A stretch of DNA of 64,000 bases from Saccharospirillum mangrovi (GTDB lineage: Bacteria > Pseudomonadota > Gammaproteobacteria > Pseudomonadales > Natronospirillaceae). Position 1 is the first letter of the stretch, and the number at the start of each line of letters is the position of its first letter. Location: NCBI RefSeq assembly GCF_003367315.1, contig NZ_CP031415.1:432001-496000 (forward strand), in the 5' to 3' direction. Position numbers and translations under genes: made by a program. The notes under the pieces are model-generated. The model had not been told where the DNA came from. It did not search any database and saw nothing but the letters and a program-made list of their open reading frames with translations. Positions 27,387 through 38,026 of the stretch are shown piece by piece.

Positions 27387-28808
27387 TCAGCGGTCAAATA
27401 AATAACGCTGGACGTTGTCGTAGCAGACCGCGCGCACGAGTTCGCCGACGCGGTCCAGGTCGTTGGGTAATTCGCCGTCGCTCATCAACTGACCGAGGCG
27501 ATTGCACAAAATTCTGCGGTAATAATCGTGACGCGAAAACGACAGCAAACTGCGCGAGTCGGTCAACATGCCGACGGCGTGACGCAGCAAACCAAATTGC
27601 ATTTGCGCGGTCAGTTGGCGTTCAATGCCGTCGCGTTGATCGTTGAACCACCAGGCGGCGCCGAACTGAATTTTTCCGGCGATGCCGTCGCTTTGAAAAC
27701 TGCCCGCGAGTGCGGCCAGCATTTCGTTGTCACGCGGATTCAGGTTGTACAAGACGGTGCGTGGCAATTGGTTGGTGCGGTCGAGCGCGTCCATTAATTG
27801 CGCCAGCGGCTGGGCGTAATTCACATCGCCGATGGCATCGAAACCGCTGTTGATGCCGACGGTGCGTTCGCCGCGCTGGCTGAGGTTGCGCTGCGCGCCG
27901 AGGTGCAATTGCATCACCCAGCCACGCTCGGCGTATTGCTGGCCGAGCCAGAGTAATACGGCGGTGGTGAAGCCAGCGCGGTCGTCGGACGACAGTGTTT
28001 CGCCGCGCCGTGCGGCGTCCAGAATCCGGTCCAGTTCGGCGCTCGACGGCGGCGTTTGAAACACGGGAATTTCCAGGCTGTGATCCGACAAACAGCAGCC
28101 GTTGGCGGCGAAGAAATCGAGCCGTTGGTGCAGCGCCGAGAGCACATCGTCGAAGCCTTGAATGGGTACGCCGGAAACGCTTTCGAGTCGGCTGACGTAA
28201 TTGGCGAAATCCGGGTGCTCGGGTTTATAAATTGTGTCCGGCCGGAAGGTCGGCAACATCAACGGGCCTTGGCCGGCTTGAGCGTGTTGCCGATGTTTCG
28301 CCAAGTCATCGAGTGGATCGTCCGTGGTGCACAGTTGTCGCACCTGGAATTGCTGCAAAATGCCCTGCGGTTTCAGCTCGGGTGTTGCCAGTGCGGCGCG
28401 CGAACGTTGCCAGATGTCGTCGGCGGTTTGTGGCGACAACAAGACGTCGTCGATGCCCAACGGAAAGCGCAACTCTAAATGCGTCCAGTGATACAGCGGG
28501 TTGCCCAAGCAGTCGGGCACGGTTTCGGCCCAGGCCTGAAAGCGTTCGCGTGCGTCGATGTCGCCGGTGATGCGTTGTTCGGCAATGCCGGCGATGCGCA
28601 TGGCGCGCCATTTGTAGTGGTCGCCGCGCAGCCAGAGTTGCGTCAGGTTGTCGAACGCTTGGTTGTCGGCAATCTCCACCGGATCGAGGTGCGAGTGGTA
28701 ATCGCAAATCGGCATGCCGGCGGCGTGGTCGTGGTACAACCGACGCGCGGCGGCGTTGCCCAATAAAAAGTCCGGGCCGATAAAAGGTTGTTGCGTGTGC
28801 GCAGACAT
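27387..28808 (-). CDS. uxaC: Glucuronate/galacturonate isomerase
   Basis: 473 residues, standard UxaC length. It isomerises D-glucuronate to fructuronate or galacturonate to tagaturonate. It is an amidohydrolase-fold protein with the N-terminal metal site MPICDYHSHLDPVEIADN, then LWLRGDHYKWRAMRIAG, QLCTTDDPLDDL, LMLPTFRPD, MQLHLGAQRN and SLLSFSRHDYYRRILCNRLG. GGGAG precedes the ATG. It is followed by manD and uxuB, giving a complete path from glucuronate to 2-keto-3-deoxygluconate. Confidence 0.96.
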   Translation of the reverse strand: MSAHTQQPFIGPDFLLGNAAARRLYHDHAAGMPICDYHSHLDPVEIADNQAFDNLTQLWLRGDHYKWRAMRIAGIAEQRITGDIDARERFQAWAETVPDCLGNPLYHWTHLELRFPLGIDDVLLSPQTADDIWQRSRAALATPELKPQGILQQFQVRQLCTTDDPLDDLAKHRQHAQAGQGPLMLPTFRPDTIYKPEHPDFANYVSRLESVSGVPIQGFDDVLSALHQRLDFFAANGCCLSDHSLEIPVFQTPPSSAELDRILDAARRGETLSSDDRAGFTTAVLLWLGQQYAERGWVMQLHLGAQRNLSQRGERTVGINSGFDAIGDVNYAQPLAQLMDALDRTNQLPRTVLYNLNPRDNEMLAALAGSFQSDGIAGKIQFGAAWWFNDQRDGIERQLTAQMQFGLLRHAVGMLTDSRSLLSFSRHDYYRRILCNRLGQLMSDGELPNDLDRVGELVRAVCYDNVQRYLFDR

Positions 28809-28840
28809 AACAGCTCCCGAGCCGTTAAAACGTTAAGCCG

Positions 28841-30130
28841 TTAACCCATCAACCAATTGGGTAAAAACAGCACTAAATTGGGCACGAAAATAATGGTCAC
28901 GACGACGGCGATAACGGCCAGTGCCAGCGGCAATAATTCGCGGCTGTAATCGACGAACGAACAACCGAGAATGCCGCACACGGCATACATGGAAATGCCG
29001 ACTGGCGGCGTCATGCCACCGAAGGTGACCAGAATCATCATCACCAGACCGAAGTGCACCGGGTCGATGCCGGCGGCAGTGACTACCGGCACCAGAATCG
29101 GTGTCAGCAACATCACCACGACGGTGGCTTCGAGCAACATGCCGAAGAACACCAGCAGCAACGCCAGCGTCAGCAGCAGCGACACCTGGCTGGAAAACAC
29201 ACCGACGGTCAGTTCGGCGATGCTTTGCGGTACACGTTCGAACGAGACGACGTAACCGATGACACCGGAAAACATGATGATCAGCATGATGACGCCAATG
29301 TCGCGCACGCCGGCGTGCAGCGCGCCGAGAATTTGTTTCAGCGTCATTTCGCGGTGAATCAGCACCCCGATAATCAACGCATAGGCGACCGCAAAAGCAC
29401 CGGCTTCGGAGGGCGTGAACAGGCCGTAGCGAATACCGATTAACAACCACAGCGGGAACAGCAGCGCCCAGATGCTTTCGCGCAATGCCGTCCAGACTTC
29501 GCGGCCGGTCGGGCGCTTATCGAGTACGGCTTTATAGCCGCGTTTTTTGGCGACGAAGTAAGTGGTCACCATCAGCGCGATCATCAATAAAAAGCCGGGC
29601 ACGACGCCGGCGATGAACAACCGGCCAATCGACACTTCGCCTAAATAGCCGTACAGAATTAGGCCGATGCTGGGCGGAATGGTGGCGGTAATCAGGCCGC
29701 CAATCGAGAGCACGGCGCCGGTAAAGCCCGGGCTGTAACCTTCGCCGACCATGCCTTTGCCGAGCACGCGCGATTGCATGGCCGCGTCTGCCACGGCCGA
29801 GCCGGAGACGCCGCCCATCAAGGTACTTAACACCAGACTGGCTTGCGCCAGACCGCCGATCATCCAGCCGGCGAGTAAGGTTGAGAGCCGGATCAAACGC
29901 GGCGTAATGCCGCTGGCGTTCATCAAATGGCCGAGCAGAATAAACAACGGCACCGCCAACAACGGGAAAGATTGGGTCGCCGAGACAATGCGTTGCGCGC
30001 CGATGTTGACTGGCAAAAACGTATCCGGCAGCAGGAAATAACTGAAACCGGCGATGCCAATGGCAAAGGCGACCGGCATGCCAATGGCCATCAACAACAG
30101 GCCAAAGCAGAGCAATAACGTAGCCGTCAT
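28841..30130 (-). CDS. dctM: TRAP transporter large permease (DctM)
   Basis: 429 residues and about 12 hydrophobic helices, as usual for DctM. Typical blocks: FPLLAVPLFILLGHLMNASG, GGVSGSAVADAAMQSRVLGK, ITATIPPSIGLILYGYLGEV, RYGLFTPSEAGAFAVAYALI and FGGMTPPVGISMYAVCGILG. It imports an organic acid with Na+ or H+ together with the DctQ and DctP proteins. The operon content suggests a hexuronate substrate. GGAGG precedes its ATG, which overlaps the dctQ stop by four bases. Confidence 0.95.
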   Translation of the reverse strand: MTATLLLCFGLLLMAIGMPVAFAIGIAGFSYFLLPDTFLPVNIGAQRIVSATQSFPLLAVPLFILLGHLMNASGITPRLIRLSTLLAGWMIGGLAQASLVLSTLMGGVSGSAVADAAMQSRVLGKGMVGEGYSPGFTGAVLSIGGLITATIPPSIGLILYGYLGEVSIGRLFIAGVVPGFLLMIALMVTTYFVAKKRGYKAVLDKRPTGREVWTALRESIWALLFPLWLLIGIRYGLFTPSEAGAFAVAYALIIGVLIHREMTLKQILGALHAGVRDIGVIMLIIMFSGVIGYVVSFERVPQSIAELTVGVFSSQVSLLLTLALLLVFFGMLLEATVVVMLLTPILVPVVTAAGIDPVHFGLVMMILVTFGGMTPPVGISMYAVCGILGCSFVDYSRELLPLALAVIAVVVTIIFVPNLVLFLPNWLMG

Positions 30131-30609
30131 GCGGCGTCCTCCAGATCCGGGCTGAACACGCGCAGCAAGCCGCGACGCCAGAGTCGGCGCAGCAGCGACA
30201 GCATCATCAGCGACGCACCCACCGGCAGGGCCAGCGTGACGTAGCCGTAACTCAAATCACCCACGCCCAAAGGCCGCTGCCAGTTGGAAAAGGCGAGCGG
30301 AAAACCGTAGCGGGCGAGCAAACCCAGAAAACCAAACATCATTAACAAACACAGCACGATGACCGGGCGCAGCAACAGCGGCGGCATCATGGTGGTGAAA
30401 ATATCAACGCGGACCTGATCGCCGCTGCGCAGCGTGATGTCGGCGCCGAGCACGGTGGTCCAGATAAATAACAGTTGCGACAACTCAGCACCGCCGGCAA
30501 ACGGGTGGCCGATGGCGCGCATGGTTGAGCTGGCGAGCATGGTCAGGGTGGTGGCGCTGAGCAGAATCACGGCCAGCCACTGCTCAATGCGGTCGTACCA
30601 GTGCCACAT
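30127..30609 (-). CDS. dctQ: TRAP transporter small permease (DctQ)
   Basis: 160 residues from ATG 30609 (CGAGG upstream); longer extensions of the frame are not protein-like. Four transmembrane helices with the family core MRAIGHPFAGGAELSQLLFI and LGADITLRSGDQVRVDIF. It partners DctM, with which it overlaps (ATGA). It is separated from dctP by a hairpin-containing gap. Confidence 0.93.
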   Translation of the reverse strand: MWHWYDRIEQWLAVILLSATTLTMLASSTMRAIGHPFAGGAELSQLLFIWTTVLGADITLRSGDQVRVDIFTTMMPPLLLRPVIVLCLLMMFGFLGLLARYGFPLAFSNWQRPLGVGDLSYGYVTLALPVGASLMMLSLLRRLWRRGLLRVFSPDLEDAA

Positions 30610-30638
30610 GGCGGAACCTCGTAATCGAAGGGGGAAAG

Positions 30639-30667
30639 CGGCGGTCGCGGTTTGGCTGCGACCGCCG
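30639..30667 (-). promoter_or_regulatory. Hairpin between dctP and dctQ of the hexuronate TRAP operon
   Basis: Perfect 10-bp arms CGGCGGTCGC/GCGACCGCCG with a nine-base loop, directly after the dctP stop and with no T run on the minus strand. It probably stabilises the dctP mRNA or causes partial termination, so that the binding protein is made in excess. The second TRAP operon has a hairpin in the same place. Confidence 0.7.
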
Positions 30668-30673
30668 GTCGGC

Positions 30674-31630
30674 TTACTGACCGAGCAACTGGTCGCGGAT
30701 GTCGCTGTAACCCAGTTCGTCGTAAACACCGCTGACCGCATCGCGGAACAGGCTGATATCGACGTCGTTGAAGGTCACACCGGCCGCTTCCATGTTGGCA
30801 CGCACCGAGGCTTGAGCGTCGATGGTGGCCTGGCTGGCTTCGGCGCCGGCGCGGAACAGCTCTTCATCAACAATGGTGCGCAGGTTCTGCGGCAGGCTCT
30901 GATACCAGGCTTCCGACGTTGCCAGACCCGTCATCAAATGGATGTGCTTGGTCAGCGCGATGTTGGTGATCACTTCTTGCAGGTTCTGGCCGTTGGCGGC
31001 GGTCAATTGCGCTTCGGCGCCGTCGATCACGCCCAGTTGCAGCGCTGAATAGACTTCGGTCCAGGGCAGCGGCGTTGGGGTGGCGCCCATGCCGGCAATG
31101 GTTTTGATCCAGACCGGTGAGTTGATGGTGCGCACGCGCACGCCAGCCAGATCAGCCGGGGTGTGGATCGGCTTTTCAGTCAGCATCTGACGCGAACCCT
31201 GGAACCAGTTGTAGTTCAGCAGACGCAGGCCGGAGTTGGCGGCCAGGCTATCGACCCAGCCTTGGTACAGCTCAGACGAGGTGATTTTGTCGTAATCGGC
31301 CGGGTCTTCGACCAAGTACGGCGCGCTCAGAATGCCCAGCTCCGGCTGGTATTCCGACAGCCGGCCGGCGTCGACCAGAATGGCGAAGTTGGCGCCGCTG
31401 CGAATCTGCTCCAGCACGTCTTCGTCGGAACCGAGTTGGCTGTTGGGGAAAATGCGGATGCTCAGTTCGCCGTTGCTGCGCGCTTCAATGCGCTCTTTGG
31501 CGGCTTGCATGGATTGCACGATCGGGTCTTGCACGCTCAGCGCGGAAGACAGGTTCAGTTCGTAGTCGGCCAGAGCGTTGCCGCCGACCATAGCCAGCGC
31601 CAGGGCGGGCAAAAGTGTGCTGATTTTCAT
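30674..31630 (-). CDS. dctP: TRAP transporter substrate-binding protein (DctP)
   Basis: 318 residues with a Sec signal peptide (ISTLLPALALAMVGGNALA). The mature protein fits DctP: LSVQDPIVQSMQAAKERIEA, LSIRIFPNSQLGSDEDVLEQ, the ligand-binding arginine region GVRVRTINSPVWIKT and VIDGAEAQLTAANGQNLQEV. GGAG lies before the ATG. It is the first transport gene of the hexuronate operon. The ligand is inferred from uxaC, manD and uxuB downstream. Confidence 0.94.
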   Translation of the reverse strand: MKISTLLPALALAMVGGNALADYELNLSSALSVQDPIVQSMQAAKERIEARSNGELSIRIFPNSQLGSDEDVLEQIRSGANFAILVDAGRLSEYQPELGILSAPYLVEDPADYDKITSSELYQGWVDSLAANSGLRLLNYNWFQGSRQMLTEKPIHTPADLAGVRVRTINSPVWIKTIAGMGATPTPLPWTEVYSALQLGVIDGAEAQLTAANGQNLQEVITNIALTKHIHLMTGLATSEAWYQSLPQNLRTIVDEELFRAGAEASQATIDAQASVRANMEAAGVTFNDVDISLFRDAVSGVYDELGYSDIRDQLLGQ

Positions 31631-31749
31631 GTGAACTCCAGGTCTTGTTGTTGTGGTTGAAGTCGTGGGTTGGTTCTGTTTTGTAGGGACCAGTTTTTAG
31701 TGACCGCCAATGCGGCCGGTTACGCTGAGCGTTGGTTGAAGCGTCCTGT

Positions 31750-32484
31750 TCAGCCTGACGCTCGTTTCCGGGCGGCACTTGACGCCGCAGCAAACATGTC
31801 CGGAAAGCGTTCGGTGAGATCGGGCAGCGAGCGCAGAATTTCACGCAGATGCGCCTGCATGTGACCGCGTGTGGCTTTGATGTCGCGCGCGGCAATGGCA
31901 TCCAGAATCTGGCTGTGCTGTTCGATCAATTTGGGTAAGGGCGTGGTTTCAGGCAGCGACAGATAACGCACCCGATCCAGCTGGGCTTTCACTTCCTGAG
32001 TCACCCGCCAGGCGGCGTCGTGACCAGAGCCAAGCGACAGCGTGCGGTGAAAGGCTTCGTCGAGTTCGAAGAAACGATCGTGATCGGCCGGCTCGATGCA
32101 GCGCTTCTGGCGTTCAATCAGATCGCGCAGTTCGTACAGCACTTTGTCGTCCAGGCCTTGTTCGGCGGCCGAACAGGCGACCGATACTTCTACCGCCTCG
32201 CGCACGAAGCGCGCTTCGGTGACCGCTGTTTGGGAAATCTGCACCACGTAAGTGCCGCGTTGCGGACGAATTTCCACCAGGCCGGCTTCCGACAAACGGA
32301 TAAAGGCTTCGCGCACCGGCTGGCGGCTGACCGAAAACGCATCGGCAATTTCTTTTTCCGACAACGCCTGGCCGGGGGCCAAGGTCATGCGAATGATGGA
32401 CTGGCGCAACACGTCGTAAATACGCTGGCGCATGTTGCTTTCGGATTGGGCGTCATCCCACAGGGCGATCAAGTCGGCGGTCAT
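31750..32484 (-). CDS. GntR/FadR-family regulator of the hexuronate genes
   Basis: 244 residues. Winged helix-turn-helix at residues 15-80 (MRQRIYDVLRQSIIRMTLAP, then LSEKEIADAFSVSRQPVREA) and a helical FCD ligand domain with metal-binding residues (ELDEAFHRTLSLGSGHDAAW). FCD regulators of this size control uronate, gluconate and other acid catabolism, usually as repressors released by a pathway intermediate. It is divergent from kdgK and precedes dctP on the same strand, so it probably controls both sides. GGAAG precedes the ATG. Confidence 0.92.
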   Translation of the reverse strand: MTADLIALWDDAQSESNMRQRIYDVLRQSIIRMTLAPGQALSEKEIADAFSVSRQPVREAFIRLSEAGLVEIRPQRGTYVVQISQTAVTEARFVREAVEVSVACSAAEQGLDDKVLYELRDLIERQKRCIEPADHDRFFELDEAFHRTLSLGSGHDAAWRVTQEVKAQLDRVRYLSLPETTPLPKLIEQHSQILDAIAARDIKATRGHMQAHLREILRSLPDLTERFPDMFAAASSAARKRASG

Positions 32485-32502
32485 TATTATTATCTTCCAT
32501 TC

Positions 32503-32513
32503 TTGTCTAACTA
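32503..32513. promoter_or_regulatory. Candidate GntR/FCD operator between regulator and kdgK
   Basis: TTGTCTAACTA matches the TNGTNNNACNA pattern of FadR-subfamily operators exactly. It sits in the 92-base divergent gap next to the regulator start. A second, weaker match was not certain in front of dctP. Confidence 0.45.
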
Positions 32514-32576
32514 GTATGGTAGTGAGACGATGAAGTCTCTGTCAAACAAAAACAATAGGGAAACGAAGAGCGAAGC

Positions 32577-33548
32577 ATGAGCACCGAATCTTCTCGAACC
32601 GCACCGGAAATCCTCTGTTTTGGTGAACCCATGGCGTTGTATGTGGCGCAAACACCGGGCGATCTGGCGACGGTTGACCAATTCCAGCGCCGCCTTGCCG
32701 GGGCCGATAACAACGTCGCCATTGGCTTATCGCGGCTGGGTTTTTCGGTGCAATGGCTCAGCCGGGTCGGCGACGACAGCCTAGGGCGTTTCGTGCGCGC
32801 CAGCCTGACCGCCGAAGGCATCGACTGCCGTGCAATGCTGACCGACTCCAGCCATCCGACCGGCTTGATGTTCAAAGAAAAGGCGCTCGAAGGCCGCGAT
32901 CCGAAAGTCGAGTATTTCCGCCGTGGCAGCGCTGCCAGCCAGATGTCGCCGGCCGATGCCGAGCGGCTCGATTTATCCAACCTGCGCCATCTGCACCTCA
33001 CCGGCATCACGCCGGCGCTGTCGGCCGGTTGTCTGGCGTTGAGCGAAACCCTGATCGCCAAAGCGCGCGCCGCCGGTGCCAGCATTTCCTTCGATCCGAA
33101 TTTGCGCCCCAGCCTGTGGCCGAGCGAAGCGGTGATGCGCGACACCCTGAATGCGCTGGCGCGCCAGGTCGATTGGGTGTTGCCCGGCATTGCCGAAGGC
33201 CGTTTGCTGACCCGCCGCGACGACCCCGCCGCCATTGCCGATTTCTACCTGGACGGCGGCGCCAAGGCCGTGGTGCTCAAGCTGGGGCCGGAAGGCAGCC
33301 TGTACCGCGGCACCTTAACCGGGTCAATCGAACAGCGGTTTCAAGCGGGTGAAGTTGTGGCCGAAGTGGTCGATACAGTAGGCGCAGGTGACGCCTTTGC
33401 CGTGGGCGTGATCAGCGCGCTGTTGGAAGGCCGTTCGGTTGAACAGGCTTTGCAGCGGGGCAACCGCCTGGGCGCACGCGCCATTCAGGTTGAAGGGGAT
33501 ATGGAAAGCCTGCCAAATCGAACCACTTTAACGGCGATGGAAGCCTAG
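32577..33548 (+). CDS. kdgK: 2-dehydro-3-deoxygluconokinase
   Basis: 323 residues of the PfkB sugar-kinase family. It phosphorylates 2-keto-3-deoxygluconate to KDPG. N-terminal LCFGEPMALYVAQTPGD and LAGADNNVAIGLSRLGF bind sugar. SFDPNLRPSLWPSEAVMRDT is typical of KDG kinases. The catalytic and anion-hole motif is DTVGAGDAFAVG. It completes the hexuronate route encoded divergently; KDPG aldolase is not in this window. The gap to the GntR gene holds a candidate operator. Confidence 0.93.
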   Translation: MSTESSRTAPEILCFGEPMALYVAQTPGDLATVDQFQRRLAGADNNVAIGLSRLGFSVQWLSRVGDDSLGRFVRASLTAEGIDCRAMLTDSSHPTGLMFKEKALEGRDPKVEYFRRGSAASQMSPADAERLDLSNLRHLHLTGITPALSAGCLALSETLIAKARAAGASISFDPNLRPSLWPSEAVMRDTLNALARQVDWVLPGIAEGRLLTRRDDPAAIADFYLDGGAKAVVLKLGPEGSLYRGTLTGSIEQRFQAGEVVAEVVDTVGAGDAFAVGVISALLEGRSVEQALQRGNRLGARAIQVEGDMESLPNRTTLTAMEA

Positions 33549-33654
33549 GTAGCATGCCGCCAACAAAGGCTTCTCTGTCCATCGTCGGCTGGCTTATACG
33601 CCGAGTGGGTCTATCTTTTTATGTCTGTCCACGCTGTAGATAGGAAGAGTTGGG

Positions 33655-35889
33655 ATGACCCTGAAAAGACGCTTGATTTTAACGCTGTTATCGGTCGGTT
33701 TGGTGCCGGTTATCTTGCTGGCGGTACTCAGTACCCGTGATGCGCGCGGTGTATTGGAGCGTCAGGCGTTGGCTCAGTTGGAATCGGTTCGTGCCATCAA
33801 AAAAGAAGCCGTCGTCCGCTACCTCACTATCATCGTCGATCAGGCGTCCAGCTTGGCGCGAAACCAGGCGGCGGTCGACGCCATGGTGGATTTCGACGAA
33901 GGGTATCGGCTGTATGCCCGGGAATCAGGGCGGTCGATGTCGTCGATGCGCTCTCGGTTGCTGCCATTCTACGAGCAGGAATTCTATCCGCGTTTGCTGG
34001 AAGCCCATCCGGCCGTCCAGTTGGACCCTGCGACGCTGCTGGAGCCGTTGAGTCTCAGCGCCCTGGCTATGCAATACGCCTACATTGCCGACAACCCCAA
34101 CCCAACCGGTGCCAAAGACGAGATGGTTAACCCATCGACCTTTTACGGTTACGACCAAGCACATGGTAAATGGCACCCGTATTTCCGCGACTTCCAGCAA
34201 CGCTTCGGCTTTTACGATCTTTTCTTGATCAACAACAACGGTGACATCGTCTATTCGGTGTTCAAGGAAATCGACTTCGCCACGTCGTTGATTGACGGCC
34301 CCTACGCCGATTCCAGCCTGGGCGAGGCCTATCGTCAGGCGACAGCATTGACGCCGGACGACGACGCCGTACTGGTCGATTTCAAAGTCTATTTGCCATC
34401 CTACGACGCCCCAGCCGGATTTTTGGCAGCGCCGATGTTTGTGAATGGTGAGCGTGTCGGCGTACTGGCACTGCAGTTTCCGGTGGATCGACTCGGCGCC
34501 ATCATGAGCGAACGTTCTGGTTTGGGCAGTACCGGTGAAACTTATCTGGTGGGAAGTGATGGCCTGATGCGATCAGACTCGCTGTTCGATATGGATAAGC
34601 ATAGCGTGGTCGAATCCTTCCGTAATCCGGACACCGGGCGGGTTGATACCGAGGCCGTCAGGGCTGGACTGGCCGGCGAAGTGGGCAGCCTGATAGGCAA
34701 GGATTATGTGGGCGACACGGCGTTATCCACCTACGCGCCCATTGATAGCGCCGGCCTGAACTGGGTACTGATCGCAGAACAGGACCGCGCCGAAGCCTTC
34801 GCACCGGCGAATCAATTGTTGAAAAGCGCCGCCTGGACGGTGGCCGGTCTGGTGATCGTCGTCATCGGTGTGGCGCTGTGGACGGCGCGCAGCATTCTTA
34901 AACCCTTGGGCCGTGAACCGGCCGAATTGCAACGCGTGGCCGTTGCCATTGCCGACGGCGATTTGCGCGCCAGCGCCGACGACCAACACAACGCCAGCGG
35001 CGTATTCAAATCGATGCAGCAGATGTCGGCCGGTTTGCGCGCGCTGGTAACGCGCATTTCCGAAGCCGCCGATCAGCAAGCGGCGTCGTCGCAGCAGTTA
35101 ACCGCCATCACCAATCACACCCTCGATAACGTCAACCGGCAGAACGAACAAACCGAACAGGTTGCCACCGCCATCGAAGAAATGAGCAGCGCCATCAACG
35201 AAGTGACGCGCAACACCAACGCCTCGGCGCAAGTGGCGAAGCAAACGCATCAGGTGGTGAACCAGGGCGTGGACGACGTGGGCGAAATGGTCGGCGACAT
35301 CAACCGCATGGCCGACGACCTGCGCGATGCCAACACCCGCATTCAGGCGTTGCGCGAAGAAATGAAAGGCGTGGACGCCATTCTCGACACCATCAAAGGC
35401 GTCGCCGAACAGACGAACTTGTTGGCGTTGAACGCCGCCATCGAAGCGGCGCGGGCAGGCGAACACGGCCGGGGCTTTGCCGTTGTGGCCGACGAAGTGC
35501 GCAGCCTGGCGCAAAACACCCAGAACGCCACTGACGAAATTGCCAATACGGTTGAATCTTTGCTGGTGTCGTCCAAGCAGGCCTCTGTGTTGACTGACGA
35601 ATGCAGCGCCTCGGCGCAATCCATCGCTGAACGGTCGACGGCCACCGCCGAGCGTCTGCGCGGTGCGGTGCTGGAAGTGCAGAAAATCGTCGATCTGACG
35701 CTGCAAATCGCCACCGCCTCGGAAGAACAATCGAGCGTGGCGAGCGAAGTGAGCACCAGCGTGTCGCGCATCGCCGCCATGGCCGCCGAAACCGAAACGG
35801 CGGTGCAGGAAATCAGCGTCTCCAGCAATGGCTTGGCGGAACTGGCGAGCGAACTGCAAAACAGCGTGACGCGTTTCCGGCTCGATTAA
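33655..35889 (+). CDS. Methyl-accepting chemotaxis protein with large periplasmic Cache-type sensor
   Basis: 744 residues. TM1 at about 8-25 ([19 protein letters not shown]) and TM2 at about 393-412. Between them lies a sensor of about 360 residues with a helical start ([20 protein letters not shown]) and Cache-like parts ([52 protein letters not shown]). A HAMP-like linker follows and the signalling domain carries the conserved tip [20 protein letters not shown]. No C-terminal CheR pentapeptide is seen. It is the first of three receptor genes in a row; the ligand is unknown, though hexuronate genes are adjacent. Confidence 0.93.
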   Translation: MTLKRRLILTLLSVGLVPVILLAVLSTRDARGVLERQALAQLESVRAIKKEAVVRYLTIIVDQASSLARNQAAVDAMVDFDEGYRLYARESGRSMSSMRSRLLPFYEQEFYPRLLEAHPAVQLDPATLLEPLSLSALAMQYAYIADNPNPTGAKDEMVNPSTFYGYDQAHGKWHPYFRDFQQRFGFYDLFLINNNGDIVYSVFKEIDFATSLIDGPYADSSLGEAYRQATALTPDDDAVLVDFKVYLPSYDAPAGFLAAPMFVNGERVGVLALQFPVDRLGAIMSERSGLGSTGETYLVGSDGLMRSDSLFDMDKHSVVESFRNPDTGRVDTEAVRAGLAGEVGSLIGKDYVGDTALSTYAPIDSAGLNWVLIAEQDRAEAFAPANQLLKSAAWTVAGLVIVVIGVALWTARSILKPLGREPAELQRVAVAIADGDLRASADDQHNASGVFKSMQQMSAGLRALVTRISEAADQQAASSQQLTAITNHTLDNVNRQNEQTEQVATAIEEMSSAINEVTRNTNASAQVAKQTHQVVNQGVDDVGEMVGDINRMADDLRDANTRIQALREEMKGVDAILDTIKGVAEQTNLLALNAAIEAARAGEHGRGFAVVADEVRSLAQNTQNATDEIANTVESLLVSSKQASVLTDECSASAQSIAERSTATAERLRGAVLEVQKIVDLTLQIATASEEQSSVASEVSTSVSRIAAMAAETETAVQEISVSSNGLAELASELQNSVTRFRLD

Positions 35890-36334
35890 TCAGTCCGGCT
35901 GGAACGCTGCGTCGATAAATGACCAACGTCGACTTTTTGGCTGTGCCGGGCCGCATTGCGAACCGTTGTCGATTGGCGTTCGGTGGCTGCGGTTCGGCTG
36001 GCACGGGCATTTGAACGCTGCGCTTTTGCCGCACATTCGTGCCTGTCGGAATCTTGACGAAAAACCCTAACCGAACGACGTTCAGTTCTGACAAATTTAC
36101 ATCCCGAAACCGCTCAGGTTTTATTGACCGCAGCCGCTAGACATTGATGATGGCCGTCGTTTTGGCCGGATCAGCATCCGCCAGATCGCTTTGCCCAACC
36201 CGTTTCAACCTGAATCAAACAGGGAATAACCCTGGTTTCCCCTCTGCCTGTCCCGCTGGGATAACGGCCGATGCTTATTGGCCGTTGCCGCGCTGCGCGT
36301 CCGGGCTGGTGGGATTTTGTTTAAGGAGTGACCG
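35890..36334 (+). other. Intergenic region with a leader hairpin before the second receptor gene
   Basis: A 445-base gap with no gene. The inverted repeat AACGGCC/GGCCGTT (36263-36286, ten-base loop) lies about 50 bases before the next ATG and has no T run, so it may be an mRNA leader structure. AAGGAG at about 36322 is the ribosome site of the next gene. Confidence 0.4.
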
Positions 36335-38026
36335 ATGTCTTTGAATATCCGTGCCCGCATTCTGGTGTTGGCGATTCTACCGCTGGTGTTGGTCGCGGCC
36401 TCGTTGACCGCGATCAATCTGCACCAGGCCGCCACCATGGGCAGCCAATCCGTCGAGGCGTTCGAAACCACCATGTCGGACACCTACGGCGCCCAGCTCG
36501 ACAGCTATTTATCGCTGGCACGCACCGCCATCATCGATCTGTACGAAGGTAACGTGCCGGGCACCGAGCGCGAACGTCAACAACAGGCGCTGAACATCAT
36601 GCGCAAACTGCGCTACATCGATTCCGGCGCGCCGGGCTATTTCTTCGTTATGGACGACAAGGTCAACATGCTGGCGCACGGCGCCAATTCCGCCCTGGAC
36701 GGCCAGAACCACGCCAACCTGCAAGACGTCAACGGCGTGCACTTTTCCAAACTGATGGTCGATAAAGCCACCGCCGGTAACGACGAACCGACGCGCTACT
36801 GGTGGAACAACGCCCAGGGCGTACCGGCACCGAAAATCAGCAAAGCGATTTACCTGCCCAACTGGAACTGGGTGATCGGCACCGGCTTTTACATCGACGG
36901 TATGGAAGCGCAACTCGACGTCGCCCGCGACGAAGTGAAAGGCCACTTAAACCAAGCCACCAGTATTTCGATGCTGGCGGCCGTGCTGGCAGTGATCGGC
37001 ATCGCCGTGATCGCGCTGATCGTGGCGCGCGGCATCAGTAACCCGCTGCACCGCGTGGTGAAAGCGATGGACGACATTGCCAACGGCGACGGCGATCTGA
37101 CCCGCCGGCTCGACATTCACAGCCGCGACGAAATCGGCGCGCTGAGTCGCAGCTTCAACGCCTTTGCCGATCAGGTAGCGGCGCTGGTCAAACAGATTCA
37201 CCGCTCTTCCGGCGACATCAGCGCCTCGGTATCGAAGCTCAACGGCATCATGCTCAAAACCGAAAACGGCGTTGCCAGCCAGTTGGAGGAAAGCGACCAG
37301 GCCGCCGCCGCGATCAACGAAATGGCCGCCGCCTCGCAGGAAGTTGCCCGCAGCGCTAACGAAGCCGCCGAAGCCGCCAGCGACGCCGAGCGCCAGACCG
37401 AATCGGCGCAGACGCAGCTCGGCCGCGCCATCGCCGTCATCGACGGCATGGCCGACCGCGTTAGCGAAGGCGTGTCGGCGACGCAAAACCTGAGCAAGGA
37501 ATCCGAAGCCATCGGCTCGGTGCTGGATGTGATTCGCGATGTCGCCGAGCAAACCAACCTGCTGGCACTGAACGCCGCCATCGAAGCCGCTCGCGCCGGT
37601 GAAGCCGGTCGGGGCTTTGCCGTGGTGGCCGATGAAGTGCGCAAACTCGCCAGCCGCAGCCAGCAATCGACCGAAGAAATCGAAGCCATCGTCAGTCGGT
37701 TGCAGGACGGTTCCAGCGAAGTAACGCGCATGATCGAATCGATCCGCGACAGCAGCAACGACACCGTGGCCGAAGCGCATCAGGTGGAAGCCGCGCTCAA
37801 AGGCGTGTTGGTGGCGGTCAACACCATCAACAGCCAGAACGCTCAGATCGCCAGCGCCGCTGAAGAGCAGAATTCGGTGTCGGAAACGATCAACGAAAAC
37901 ATGCAGCGCATCGTCACCGTGACCAGCGAAACCACCAACGGTGCACGCGCCGCCAGCGATTACACCCGCGAACTGGCTAAAGCCGTGACCGATCTCGACG
38001 CCATCGTAAAAGGCTATCAGGTGTAA
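36335..38026 (+). CDS. Methyl-accepting chemotaxis protein with single Cache domain
   Basis: 563 residues. TM1 at about 9-27 ([19 protein letters not shown]). The periplasmic single-Cache domain has the signature [20 protein letters not shown], then [19 protein letters not shown], as in receptors for small carboxylates. TM2 lies at about 210-232, the HAMP domain follows ([20 protein letters not shown]), and the signalling tip is [21 protein letters not shown] strong AAGGAG ribosome site precedes it. A class of membrane chemoreceptor; the ligand is inferred only from family trends. Confidence 0.94.
   Translation: MSLNIRARILVLAILPLVLVAASLTAINLHQAATMGSQSVEAFETTMSDTYGAQLDSYLSLARTAIIDLYEGNVPGTERERQQQALNIMRKLRYIDSGAPGYFFVMDDKVNMLAHGANSALDGQNHANLQDVNGVHFSKLMVDKATAGNDEPTRYWWNNAQGVPAPKISKAIYLPNWNWVIGTGFYIDGMEAQLDVARDEVKGHLNQATSISMLAAVLAVIGIAVIALIVARGISNPLHRVVKAMDDIANGDGDLTRRLDIHSRDEIGALSRSFNAFADQVAALVKQIHRSSGDISASVSKLNGIMLKTENGVASQLEESDQAAAAINEMAAASQEVARSANEAAEAASDAERQTESAQTQLGRAIAVIDGMADRVSEGVSATQNLSKESEAIGSVLDVIRDVAEQTNLLALNAAIEAARAGEAGRGFAVVADEVRKLASRSQQSTEEIEAIVSRLQDGSSEVTRMIESIRDSSNDTVAEAHQVEAALKGVLVAVNTINSQNAQIASAAEEQNSVSETINENMQRIVTVTSETTNGARAASDYTRELAKAVTDLDAIVKGYQV

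Noticed and set aside
36100-36334. Possible c-di-GMP riboswitch before the second chemoreceptor
   Set aside because: The leader has one hairpin but none of the conserved riboswitch sequence blocks.
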